Assembly (NCBI GenBank): GCA_045634005.1
Contig: JAZQZL010000025.1
Coordinates: forward strand, 1-13,915
Length of the DNA: 13,915 bases
Direction of reading: 5' to 3'
DNA from: Flemingiibacterium sp045634005
GTDB lineage: Bacteria > Bacillota > Clostridia > Oscillospirales > CAG-272
This document shows, piece by piece, positions 1-6,896 of the stretch. Numbering within the stretch: the first letter of the stretch is position 1; each line of letters begins with the position of its first letter. The notes under the pieces were generated by a model that saw only the letters and a list, made by a program, of their open reading frames with translations, was not told the DNA's origin and did not search any database. The translations under genes were made by a program, and so were the position numbers.

Positions 1-43
1 TTCAAAAAGCGACCGTATCCCCATACAAAAGGAGTTAACACAA

Positions 44-1588
44 ATGAAAATACTTGGAATCGAGCTTGGCTCGACACGAATCAAATCTGTGCTTATCGAT
101 GAGAACGCGAGCGTTCTCGCGACGGGCTCGCACACTTGGGAAAACAAGCTTGTTGACGGCTACTGGTCCTACTCGCTCGATGCGATACACGGTGGCGTTC
201 AGGACAGCTTCGCGAGCCTTGCTGCCGACTATAAGAAGAAATACGGCGAAGCGCTCACAAGCGTAGATGCGCTCGGCGTATCCGCGATGATGCACGGCTA
301 TATCGCGCTTGACAAGGACGATAATTTCCTCGTTCCGTTCAGAACGTGGCGCAACGTCTGCACCGAGAAGGCTTCGAAGGAGCTTTCCGAGGCGTTCAAT
401 TTCCACATTCCGCAGAGATGGACCGTCGCGCACTACTATCAGGCAGTGCTTTCGGGTGAAGAGCACGTTGGGGACATCGCCCACCTGACAACCCTCGCAG
501 GCTACGTAAGCTATCGCCTTACGGGCAAGAAGGTTGTCGGTATCGGCGAGGCCTCGGGTATTTTCCCCGTAGACGGCACCGAATACGATAAGACGATGCT
601 TGCGGACTTCAACGCACGCCTTAAGGCACACGGCGCAGATATAAGCTTTACCGATATCATCCCGACGATACTCGTCGCAGGCGATACGGTAGGAACACTC
701 ACCGAGGACGGCGCACGCTTTATCGACCCGACGGGCACGCTTAAGAGCGGCGCAATCGTTTGCCCGCCCGAGGGTGACGCGCAAACGGGTATGGTCGCGA
801 CCAACAGCATCGCACCGCGCACGGCAAACGTGTCGGCAGGCACGTCCGCGTTTATTATCGCGATACTCGAAAAGAAGCTCAGCAAATACTACGAGGAGAT
901 CGACGTTATGGCAACCCCCGTCGGCGACACCGCCGCGATGGTTCAGGTCAACAACTTCACCTCGGAGATCAACGCATGGACGAGTCTTTTAGAGGAAGCG
1001 ATCGCGCTCGGCGGCGGAAAGCTTTCGGGCGGCGAGCTTTACGGAGAGCTCTTTAATATAAGCCTCGACGCCGATGCAGATCTCGGCGGACTTATGGGAT
1101 ATAATTTCCTCTCGGGCGAGCACCTTGTGCACATAAGTGAGGGCAGACCGCTCATCGCGCGTCTTCCCGACGGCAAGCTCACACTCGCGAACTTTATGAA
1201 AATGCAGATTTATTCCGCGCTCGGAGCGTTCGCAATGGGCGTGAAAACGCTTAAATACGAAGACCTCAAGATCGACCGCGTTTGCGGTCACGGCGGATTC
1301 TTCAAGACTCCGTTTGTCGGTCAGAGCGCGATGTCCGCGGCACTCGATGCGCCCGTCTCCGTTATGAAAAATTCGGGCGAGGGCGGCGCGTTCGGTATCG
1401 CACTGCTCGCTCTGTACGCGCTTTGCAAGAGGGGCACGTTTGCAGAATTTCTCGACGGCGTTTTCGCTACGGCGGAAAAATCCACCGTTATGGCTGACGA
1501 AAAGGAGCGCGCGACGTTTGCACGCTTCCTCGAGCGCTACGCCGTCGGTCTTGAGTTTGCACGCGGCGCGGCTGACGCTATAAAATAA
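44..1588 (+). CDS. FGGY-family carbohydrate kinase
   Basis: This 514-residue protein is an FGGY-type sugar kinase, predicted to phosphorylate a pentose, a pentulose or a related sugar with ATP in the cytoplasm. The N-terminal phosphate-binding loop is GIELGSTRIK (residues 5-14). SAMMHGY (80-86) corresponds to the usual GQMHG region. GDAQTG (244-249) carries the likely catalytic base Asp245. SAGTSAF (264-270) and GHGGFF (415-420) form the C-terminal ATP-binding part. Length is normal for the family. The start is set by AAAAGGAG at 27-34, nine bases before the ATG. The acidic residue of the first loop is Glu7, where classic xylulokinases and ribulokinases have Asp; from memory this ELGST form marks a poorly characterised subgroup in Bacillota. 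The gene ends at a strong terminator, so it is the last gene of an operon entering from the left. The exact sugar cannot be read from the sequence. Confidence 0.9.
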   Translation: MKILGIELGSTRIKSVLIDENASVLATGSHTWENKLVDGYWSYSLDAIHGGVQDSFASLAADYKKKYGEALTSVDALGVSAMMHGYIALDKDDNFLVPFRTWRNVCTEKASKELSEAFNFHIPQRWTVAHYYQAVLSGEEHVGDIAHLTTLAGYVSYRLTGKKVVGIGEASGIFPVDGTEYDKTMLADFNARLKAHGADISFTDIIPTILVAGDTVGTLTEDGARFIDPTGTLKSGAIVCPPEGDAQTGMVATNSIAPRTANVSAGTSAFIIAILEKKLSKYYEEIDVMATPVGDTAAMVQVNNFTSEINAWTSLLEEAIALGGGKLSGGELYGELFNISLDADADLGGLMGYNFLSGEHLVHISEGRPLIARLPDGKLTLANFMKMQIYSALGAFAMGVKTLKYEDLKIDRVCGHGGFFKTPFVGQSAMSAALDAPVSVMKNSGEGGAFGIALLALYALCKRGTFAEFLDGVFATAEKSTVMADEKERATFARFLERYAVGLEFARGAADAIK

Positions 1589-1630
1589 GGGCAGCGCAAA
1601 TACGGTTTCACAATAATAGCAAAAATTTAA

Positions 1631-1653
1631 GGGAGGCTGACGCCTCCCTTTTT
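1631..1653 (+). terminator. Intrinsic terminator after the sugar kinase
   Basis: A perfect 7-bp stem GGGAGGC/GCCTCCC with a TGAC tetraloop is followed directly by five T residues. It lies 42 bases after the kinase stop and separates that gene from the AraC-type regulator. Confidence 0.9.
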
Positions 1654-1709
1654 ACAGCTCAAGGAAGTCTTCATTTTTTGAATTTTTCGCCTGAAATTAC
1701 AAAGAGCAC

Positions 1710-1738
1710 TTTACAATCTCAAAAAAATGTGCTACAAT
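1710..1738 (+). promoter_or_regulatory. Sigma-A promoter for the AraC-family gene
   Basis: TTTACA (1710-1715) and TACAAT (1733-1738) are separated by exactly 17 bases. Transcription would start near 1745, giving a leader of about 125 bases before the ATG at 1870, which is long for a gene of this kind. The sequence TGTAAAC follows the -10 box directly. Confidence 0.7.
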
Positions 1739-1759
1739 GTAAACTATGGCGAATGTTTA

Positions 1760-1805
1760 GGGATAACGTATCTTTCTGAAGCTGATTATATATATTGCTT
1801 ATCCC
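1760..1805 (+). repeat. Inverted repeat in the AraC-gene leader
   Basis: GGGATAA (1760-1766) and TTATCCC (1799-1805) are perfect 7-bp arms separated by 32 AT-rich bases. They fall inside the predicted untranslated leader and could form a long-loop hairpin or bind a dimeric regulator. No known riboswitch was recognised. Confidence 0.3.
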
Positions 1806-1869
1806 GATCCTCAAAAAATAAAACACCTATTATCATGGACTAATCACCTGATCGGAGCGTGATATAACA

Positions 1870-2730
1870 ATGAGAACGCAATCCTACTACCGCGATCTGT
1901 TCCCAAAGCAGTCGTGCGGCGATTTTGATATAAAGGACGAGCCGCTGATCGTCAACTGCACGGGCTTTTGGGAAGGCACGTTCAGCGATACGCCCGAGGT
2001 CAATGAATCCGAAAACGGGCGAAACGATTTTTACCTCATATACTCAACCGACGGCCATATGACCGCAAGTCTTGACGGCGAGGTGCGAGATTTTCCGCGC
2101 GGCTCGTTTATAATCTATCAGCCGCACACGCCCTATTCCAACGTAAGCCCCGACTCGTCGCTCTCATACCTTTGGATACACTTCACGGGCTTTCACGTGC
2201 GCCGACTTCTATCGAGCCTCAAGATTGAGCCGAACCGCATCTATCAGACGAGCGGAAGCGACGAGTTTATCGAGCATCTGAACACACACTTCAGACGGAT
2301 GTTCAAGGAGATCGCCGACCGTCGAAGCGGATTTGACAGCGTGTGCAGCGGCATTCTGTGCGAGATCCTCGCAACGCTTATACGCGACAGCGCGGAGGAT
2401 GGCTCGCGCGACAAGCGAATCTTAAACTCAGTCGCATACCTGCACCGCCACTTCAAGGAGAACACCTCTCTCGAGGCGCTCGCGGCGATGGAGAATTTAA
2501 GCATCAGCCGTTACCGCGACGTTTTCAAGGCGCACACGGGCTTTTCGCCGACGGATTACCGCATGGTGCTTCGCCTGCGTCACGCGTGCGAGCTGCTCAC
2601 ACAAAGCTCGTCGACAATGACCGAAATCGCGCTCGACTGCGGCTACACAGACGTATACTATTTCCTTCGCATCTTCAAGGCAAAGGAAGGCATGACGCCC
2701 GGCGAATACCGAGCGAGCACACGCGGATAA
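1870..2730 (+). CDS. AraC/XylS-family transcriptional regulator
   Basis: This 286-residue protein has the two-part build of AraC-type sugar regulators. The N-terminal cupin-like sensor (about residues 20-115) includes the run DFYLIYSTDGHMTA and a PRGSFIIYQPHTPY strand pair. The C-terminal DNA-binding domain (about 184-283) has two helix-turn-helix units, near 199-220 and 248-270, with the family signature ending in IALDCGYTDVYYFLRIFKAK and then GMTPGEYR. The ribosome binding site is modest (CGGAG near 1853-1857, about 12 bases from the ATG), so translation may be weak. It has its own promoter and faces the minus-strand transporter across a shared terminator. By position it may control the upstream sugar kinase operon, but neither effector nor target sites can be identified. 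Confidence 0.93.
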   Translation: MRTQSYYRDLFPKQSCGDFDIKDEPLIVNCTGFWEGTFSDTPEVNESENGRNDFYLIYSTDGHMTASLDGEVRDFPRGSFIIYQPHTPYSNVSPDSSLSYLWIHFTGFHVRRLLSSLKIEPNRIYQTSGSDEFIEHLNTHFRRMFKEIADRRSGFDSVCSGILCEILATLIRDSAEDGSRDKRILNSVAYLHRHFKENTSLEALAAMENLSISRYRDVFKAHTGFSPTDYRMVLRLRHACELLTQSSSTMTEIALDCGYTDVYYFLRIFKAKEGMTPGEYRASTRG

Positions 2731-2734
2731 CATC

Positions 2735-2768
2735 AAAAAAGAACGCGGCAGATAACTGCCGCGTTCTT
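2735..2768. terminator. Bidirectional terminator between the araC-type and symporter genes
   Basis: A perfect 13-bp stem (2739-2751 with 2756-2768, ATAA loop) sits between two convergent genes. On the minus strand it is followed by six T residues (AAAAAA at 2735-2740 on plus), so it is a strong terminator for the symporter. On the plus strand the tail is only CTTATTTCTT, so termination of the araC-type transcript is probably weaker. Confidence 0.9.
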
Positions 2769-2769
2769 C

Positions 2770-4122
2770 TTATTTCTTCTCAAAATGCTCTTTTGTGAGC
2801 TTCTTTACTACGCTGAAAAGTCCGAGCAGACCAATCAGGTTCGGGATTATCATAAGTCCGTTCATCATCTCGGACACCGCCCAGACAAGGTCAAGCTCCG
2901 CAACCGCGCCGATGAATACGAACAAAACGTATACGCATCTATATATCCATATCGCCTTCTTCGACTTGTTCGTGAGATAGCCGATACAAACCTCACCGTA
3001 ATACGCCCAGCCGAGTATTGTCGAAAGCGCAAAGAATATGGTAGCGAGCGTTACGCCGATACCTCCAACGTGAGGTACGATGCTGTTAAACGATGCGATA
3101 CTGAGCGCCGCGCCCTTAAGAGTCGGATCTCCGCTGTTCCACTGACCTGCAGTAAGTACAACAAGGCCCGAAAGCGTACAGATGATTACAGTCGTAAAGA
3201 ATACCTCGAACATACCCCAAAGACCCTGCTTTACGGGATCCTTTGTGCTCGATGCCGCGTGAGCGATAGGCGCACTGCCAAGACCGGCCTCGTTCGAGAA
3301 TACGCCGCGCGAGAAGCCGTACTGCATAGCCTTCATTATGCCAAAGCCGGCAACGCCGCCAAACGCAGCCTTAAAGTTAAACGCTTCCTTAAAGATAAGC
3401 GCGAACGCCGAGGGAATTTCCTTGATGTTGATAACAAGCGCAACGACTGCGCAAACTACGAAGAATACCGCCATAAACGGTACCATTTTCTCGTTTACCG
3501 ACGCAATTCTGCGTATGCCGCCGAGAATTACGCACGCCGCAAGCACGGTCAGCACGATACCCGTTATCCACACGGGCACGTTCACCGTGCTCTCAAGCGC
3601 TACTGCGATGGAGTTCGACTGTGTTGCATTACCCGTGCCAAGGCAGGAGAGCATTCCGAATATTGAAAAAAGCACCGCCAGCCACTTGAGCTTAAGTCCG
3701 TTCTGAATGTAGTACATCGGACCGCCGACCCACTCGCCCTTTGCGTTCTTTTCGCGATAATGAAGCGAGAGTACTATCTCCGAATATTTCGTCACCATAC
3801 CGAGAAGCGCGCTCACCCACATCCAGAATATTGCACCGGGACCGCCCGTTGTGATAGCCGTGGCAAGACCTGCGATGCTTCCCGTGCCGATGGTTCCCGC
3901 CATAGCAGTGGCGACCGCCTGAAACGGGCTTACACCCGATTCGTCCTTCGTGTGCTGATTTTTGCTGAAAAGCCCGAGTATCGTGCTTTTCAGCATTTCT
4001 CCAAATTTTGTAAACTGCAAAAAGCGCAGTCTTACCGACAGATAGAGTCCCGTACCGACGAGGAGAGCCAGCATCACCGGACCCCACACTATGTTTTGAT
4101 TGATAAAATTGATGATCTGCAT
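2770..4122 (-). CDS. Sodium:amino-acid symporter, AGCS family
   Basis: This 450-residue integral membrane protein belongs to the alanine/glycine:cation symporter family (AGCS), which brings alanine, glycine or related neutral amino acids into the cell with Na+. Two family signatures are clear. The first begins GTGSIAGLATAITTGGPGAI (residues 79-98) and runs through a conserved GGPMYYIQ (133-140). The second is GFSRGVFSNEAGLGSAPIAH (269-288). About ten hydrophobic segments span the chain, starting at residues 12-30, and there is no cleavable signal peptide. AGAGGGAAG-type Shine-Dalgarno sequence (GAGGGAAG) lies about eight bases before the ATG, just past the stop of the Lrp-type gene. The 15-base gap points to one operon under that regulator's promoter. 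Which amino acid is carried cannot be told from sequence; alanine or glycine is the default for the family. Confidence 0.95.
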   Translation of the reverse strand: MQIINFINQNIVWGPVMLALLVGTGLYLSVRLRFLQFTKFGEMLKSTILGLFSKNQHTKDESGVSPFQAVATAMAGTIGTGSIAGLATAITTGGPGAIFWMWVSALLGMVTKYSEIVLSLHYREKNAKGEWVGGPMYYIQNGLKLKWLAVLFSIFGMLSCLGTGNATQSNSIAVALESTVNVPVWITGIVLTVLAACVILGGIRRIASVNEKMVPFMAVFFVVCAVVALVINIKEIPSAFALIFKEAFNFKAAFGGVAGFGIMKAMQYGFSRGVFSNEAGLGSAPIAHAASSTKDPVKQGLWGMFEVFFTTVIICTLSGLVVLTAGQWNSGDPTLKGAALSIASFNSIVPHVGGIGVTLATIFFALSTILGWAYYGEVCIGYLTNKSKKAIWIYRCVYVLFVFIGAVAELDLVWAVSEMMNGLMIIPNLIGLLGLFSVVKKLTKEHFEKK

Positions 4123-4137
4123 TTGCGCACTTCCCTC

Positions 4138-4596
4138 TTATTTTTGCTCACGCTCGGGCAGCATACAAACGTCGCGCTTGTTGGTTGACAAAACGACGGA
4201 CGTGCGTGTTCCCGACACACCGTTTACATATTTGATATACTTGAGTATCTCCTCAAGCGTCGCGCCCGTTTTGGTGACGACCTTGAGTATAAAATCGTAA
4301 TCGCCCGCAATGTAATAGCACTCTGCGATAGCATCGTTTTTGTTGATGCTCTCAACGAAGCCGTCGTAGTACTTCGGGTGCTCGAGGCTGACGTAGATAA
4401 ACGCCATAAGCTCACGTCCGAGCGCGCTCTGATTTATGAGCGTCGTGTACTGCTCGATAAGTCCCGACGCTTCCATTTTCTTTATACGCTCAATAACGGC
4501 GGAGGTGGAAAGGTTCACCTTGTTTCCGATGTTAGTCGCGTTTTCTCTGGAATTTTCTTTAAGACAGGCTAAAATCTCATAGTCTAAATTATCCAT
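4138..4596 (-). CDS. Lrp/AsnC-family transcriptional regulator
   Basis: This 152-residue protein is an Lrp/AsnC-type regulator that senses small molecules, usually amino acids. The N-terminal winged helix-turn-helix covers residues 4-50, with the recognition region NIGNKVNLSTSAVIERIKK at 22-40. A ligand-binding RAM domain follows (about 62-140), with the typical AGDYDFILKV run at 97-106. The open frame extends 34 codons further upstream, but that part is rich in Phe, Ile and Lys and lies over the promoter. The ATG at 4596 is chosen because AGGAG lies eight bases before it and the protein begins with the usual MDNLDYEIL. It is followed after 15 bases by the AGCS symporter, so it probably controls amino acid uptake and its own operon. 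Confidence 0.94.
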   Translation of the reverse strand: MDNLDYEILACLKENSRENATNIGNKVNLSTSAVIERIKKMEASGLIEQYTTLINQSALGRELMAFIYVSLEHPKYYDGFVESINKNDAIAECYYIAGDYDFILKVVTKTGATLEEILKYIKYVNGVSGTRTSVVLSTNKRDVCMLPEREQK

Positions 4597-4626
4597 AGCA
4601 ATACTCCTCAAAATCATTATAAAAAA

Positions 4627-4655
4627 ATTATACACAAAAAGTGAAAAAAAGTAAA
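4627..4655 (-). promoter_or_regulatory. Sigma-A promoter of the Lrp-symporter operon
   Basis: Read on the minus strand, TTTACT (4655-4650) and TATAAT (4632-4627) are separated by 17 bases in a very AT-rich region. A second TATAAT-like run follows a few bases downstream. Transcription should start close to 4620, giving a leader of about 25 bases. Confidence 0.75.
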
Positions 4656-4742
4656 TATATACCACAAACTTACCCAATATTTTGCGTTTTTTTCTCATAC
4701 ACCGAATTTTTTCTCCCGTTTTACCAAGCTAAAGCGGCGAAG

Positions 4743-4824
4743 GCACAAATATTTTTCGTGTATTGTGCTTTTTCAAGCGTGTTTTTCTTGAATTTTTAAC
4801 CTTTTCCGCATTATTTGCGGAAAA
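4743..4824. repeat. Three consecutive inverted repeats in the divergent intergenic region
   Basis: Three separate hairpins follow each other. GCACAA/TTGTGC is at 4743-4768, followed by TTTTT. TTCAAG/CTTGAA is at 4772-4792, followed by TTTTT. TTTTCCGCA/TGCGGAAAA is at 4802-4824, with 9-bp arms. The first two look like weak terminators on the plus strand, yet no plus-strand gene precedes them. They lie between the Lrp promoter and the GH20 promoter and may instead be protein-binding sites. Nothing else was recognised in the stretch 4660-4927. Confidence 0.5.
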
Positions 4825-4927
4825 TATACGCGTTCACGCGCATAGCCCCGTATGCCTCGCAGTTCCAAAAAATGCATTAAAATTACAAAAATGCGTAAAA
4901 AACACATACTGTTCGTAGAAATCTCCA

Positions 4928-4956
4928 TTGACTTACTCGTGCGCGTGTGATATACT
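4928..4956 (+). promoter_or_regulatory. Sigma-A promoter of the GH20 operon
   Basis: TTGACT (4928-4933) and TATACT (4951-4956) are separated by 17 bases, close to consensus. The start of transcription should be near 4963, with a leader of about 30 bases before the ATG at 4994. Confidence 0.85.
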
Positions 4957-4967
4957 TGACTTAATAA

Positions 4968-4977
4968 CAAATATTTG
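4968..4977 (+). promoter_or_regulatory. Palindrome between GH20 promoter and start codon
   Basis: CAAATATTTG is a perfect 10-bp palindrome just after the predicted transcription start. Its position would suit a repressor operator, but palindromes of this length also occur by chance in AT-rich DNA. Confidence 0.3.
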
Positions 4978-4993
4978 GCAAGGAGTGCACCTA

Positions 4994-6871
4994 ATGAAAT
5001 ACAAATTTATCGGTGCCGACGCACTCGTCGAGGCTGTCGAAGCAGTTAAGGACGACCTCGGCTTCGAGCTTGCAGATGACGGTCTTGCCGTCACGGTTAC
5101 AAAGGTCGACGCCGACACGCTCACCGTCACACTTTCGAGTGGCGAAGCGACAATCACCTACGGCGGCGGCACGTCGCGCTTTCTTCGCGGTCTTGCATCG
5201 CTTAACGCTTGGGTAAAATCCGGCGTGCGTGATAAGAGCATTACCGAAACGCCTCACTTTGATACTAACGGTGCTATGATAGACGTGTCGCGCAACGCGG
5301 TGCTTACCGTCGATGCGGTCAAGCTTATGCTTCGCAAGATGGCGCTTATGGGACTTAATATGCTTATGCTCTACACCGAGGACACCTACGAGATAGAGGG
5401 CCGTCCCTACTTCGGCTATATGCGAGGAAGATACACAAAGGACGAGCTTCGCGAGATGGACGCATATGCGGCGACACTCGGCATCGAGCTTATTCCCTGC
5501 ATACAGGTGCTCGGACACCTCGAGGCTATGCTCCGTTGGGGCTGTGCCGCGCCGTACCGCGACACGTCGAGCGTAATGCTCGTCGGTGCAGACGCAACGT
5601 ACGAGCTTATCGACGATATGCTCCGTACGGTCAGCGAGTGCTTCTCCTCGCGCCGCATACATATCGGTATGGACGAAACTCACGACCTCGGTGCGGGCGC
5701 TTCTCTCTACAAATACGGCTACCGTGAGCGTACGGAGCTCTTTATGGAGCATCTTTCGCGCGTGGTTACAATGGTCGAAAAATACGGCCTTGAGCCTATG
5801 ATGTGGTCGGATATGTTCTTCCGCCTTGCAGGCAAGGATATCGAGGGCTTCAACGAATACGACGTGCGCGTCGAGATACCCGATAATTTCCGAAAGCTCG
5901 TTCCGCAAAGCGTCGAGCAGGTATTCTGGAACTACGACCACGACGACGTCGAGTTCTTCGACAAGGGTATCGAAAATCATTTCAAATTCTGCGACAAGGT
6001 AGCAGTCGCAGGCAGTATATGGACAGAGAGCGGCATTACGGTAAACGCAAGACGAGCTAAGGGCAACGCAAATGCTATCCTCACGTCCGCTATCAAAAAC
6101 GGCGTTCGCGACGTTATGCTGACCGCGTGGAACAACAGCAATTCGGGCTGTATGCCCCTCACGCTGCTGGGCCTTTCGTGGTACGCCGACACCGACTACC
6201 GCGGCGTGTTCGACGAGAACGGCGCGCGCGAAACCTTCAAAAATGCGACGGGACTCAACTACGACGACTTTTATATTCTCGAGGATATTGAGCATCTCGG
6301 CGGCACGAGGTTCGCTATGTCGAAGGTGCTTTTATGGAACGATCCGCTCGTCGGTCTTATCGACGCGCACATCGTGGGCGTTGACGCAGGCGCGTTTTAC
6401 CGCGAGGTAAGCGAGCAATACTCGCAGATCCCCGCGGATCAGGGCGAGTTCACGCCGATATTCGATACGGTAAAGGCGCTCTGTTCCCTGCTCGAAAATA
6501 AGTCCGACTTTGGCGTGCGTGCAAGGTGTGCGTACGACGAAAATGACCGCGAAGCCCTCGCCGCACTTGCAAGCGAGTGCGACGTGATAATCGAGAAACT
6601 CAATGCGTTCACCGACACGCAGTACAGGGCGTGGACGGCGTACTACAAGCCGTTCGGCTGGGAGATACTCGACCTTCGCTACGGCGGACTTATCCGCCGC
6701 TTTATAACGGCGAAGATTCGCATTACGGCGTACCTCTCGGGCGAGCTTGAGAGTATAGCCGAGCTTCACGAAAAACGTCTTCGCAACGACTGCAAGGACG
6801 ATGACCGTATCCTCACGCCGAAGTTTATGCTTCAGGGGCACGCCGCTACGATAAGCGCTAACAAAATATAA
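4994..6871 (+). CDS. GH20 family beta-N-acetylhexosaminidase, first of a tandem pair
   Basis: This 625-residue enzyme is predicted to remove terminal beta-linked GlcNAc or GalNAc from short glycans. The GH20 catalytic pair is in HIGMDETHDLG: Asp227 would position the substrate acetamido group and Glu228 would be the acid/base. The chain starts with a small alpha/beta domain (about 1-85, including TITYGGGTSRFLRGL) followed by the barrel (about 88-420), with ETPHFDTNGAMIDVSRN, ELIPCIQVLGHLE and PMMWSDMFFR as typical strands. A helical C-terminal region follows. The length and absence of a signal peptide match the GH20C-type enzymes described from Streptococcus pneumoniae, so I expect cytoplasmic action on imported oligosaccharides. 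The start at 4994 is preferred over an in-frame ATG at 4928, because that one lies on the -35 box and AAGGAG precedes 4994. It is followed after 25 bases by a paralogue. Confidence 0.92.
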   Translation: MKYKFIGADALVEAVEAVKDDLGFELADDGLAVTVTKVDADTLTVTLSSGEATITYGGGTSRFLRGLASLNAWVKSGVRDKSITETPHFDTNGAMIDVSRNAVLTVDAVKLMLRKMALMGLNMLMLYTEDTYEIEGRPYFGYMRGRYTKDELREMDAYAATLGIELIPCIQVLGHLEAMLRWGCAAPYRDTSSVMLVGADATYELIDDMLRTVSECFSSRRIHIGMDETHDLGAGASLYKYGYRERTELFMEHLSRVVTMVEKYGLEPMMWSDMFFRLAGKDIEGFNEYDVRVEIPDNFRKLVPQSVEQVFWNYDHDDVEFFDKGIENHFKFCDKVAVAGSIWTESGITVNARRAKGNANAILTSAIKNGVRDVMLTAWNNSNSGCMPLTLLGLSWYADTDYRGVFDENGARETFKNATGLNYDDFYILEDIEHLGGTRFAMSKVLLWNDPLVGLIDAHIVGVDAGAFYREVSEQYSQIPADQGEFTPIFDTVKALCSLLENKSDFGVRARCAYDENDREALAALASECDVIIEKLNAFTDTQYRAWTAYYKPFGWEILDLRYGGLIRRFITAKIRITAYLSGELESIAELHEKRLRNDCKDDDRILTPKFMLQGHAATISANKI

Positions 6872-6896
6872 GAACGATATTTAAAGGAGATACACA

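Noticed and set aside
2785..3666. Plus-strand open frame of 293 codons opposite the symporter
   Set aside because: Antisense to a clear AGCS protein, with an Arg/Lys/Tyr-rich product and no ribosome binding site or domain.
4138..4698. Longer N-terminus for the Lrp-type regulator starting at 4698
   Set aside because: The additional 34 residues cover the promoter and are atypical for the family, while the internal ATG at 4596 has a good ribosome binding site.
4773..4970. Minus-strand open frame of 65 codons in the Lrp-GH20 gap
   Set aside because: It crosses the GH20 promoter, lacks a good ribosome binding site, and its product looks like translated non-coding AT-rich DNA.
4991..6295. Long minus-strand open frame (434 codons) opposite the first GH20 gene
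   Set aside because: It is a mirror frame caused by codon bias in a GH20 gene with clear catalytic motifs; the product is rich in His, Val and Cys without any domain.
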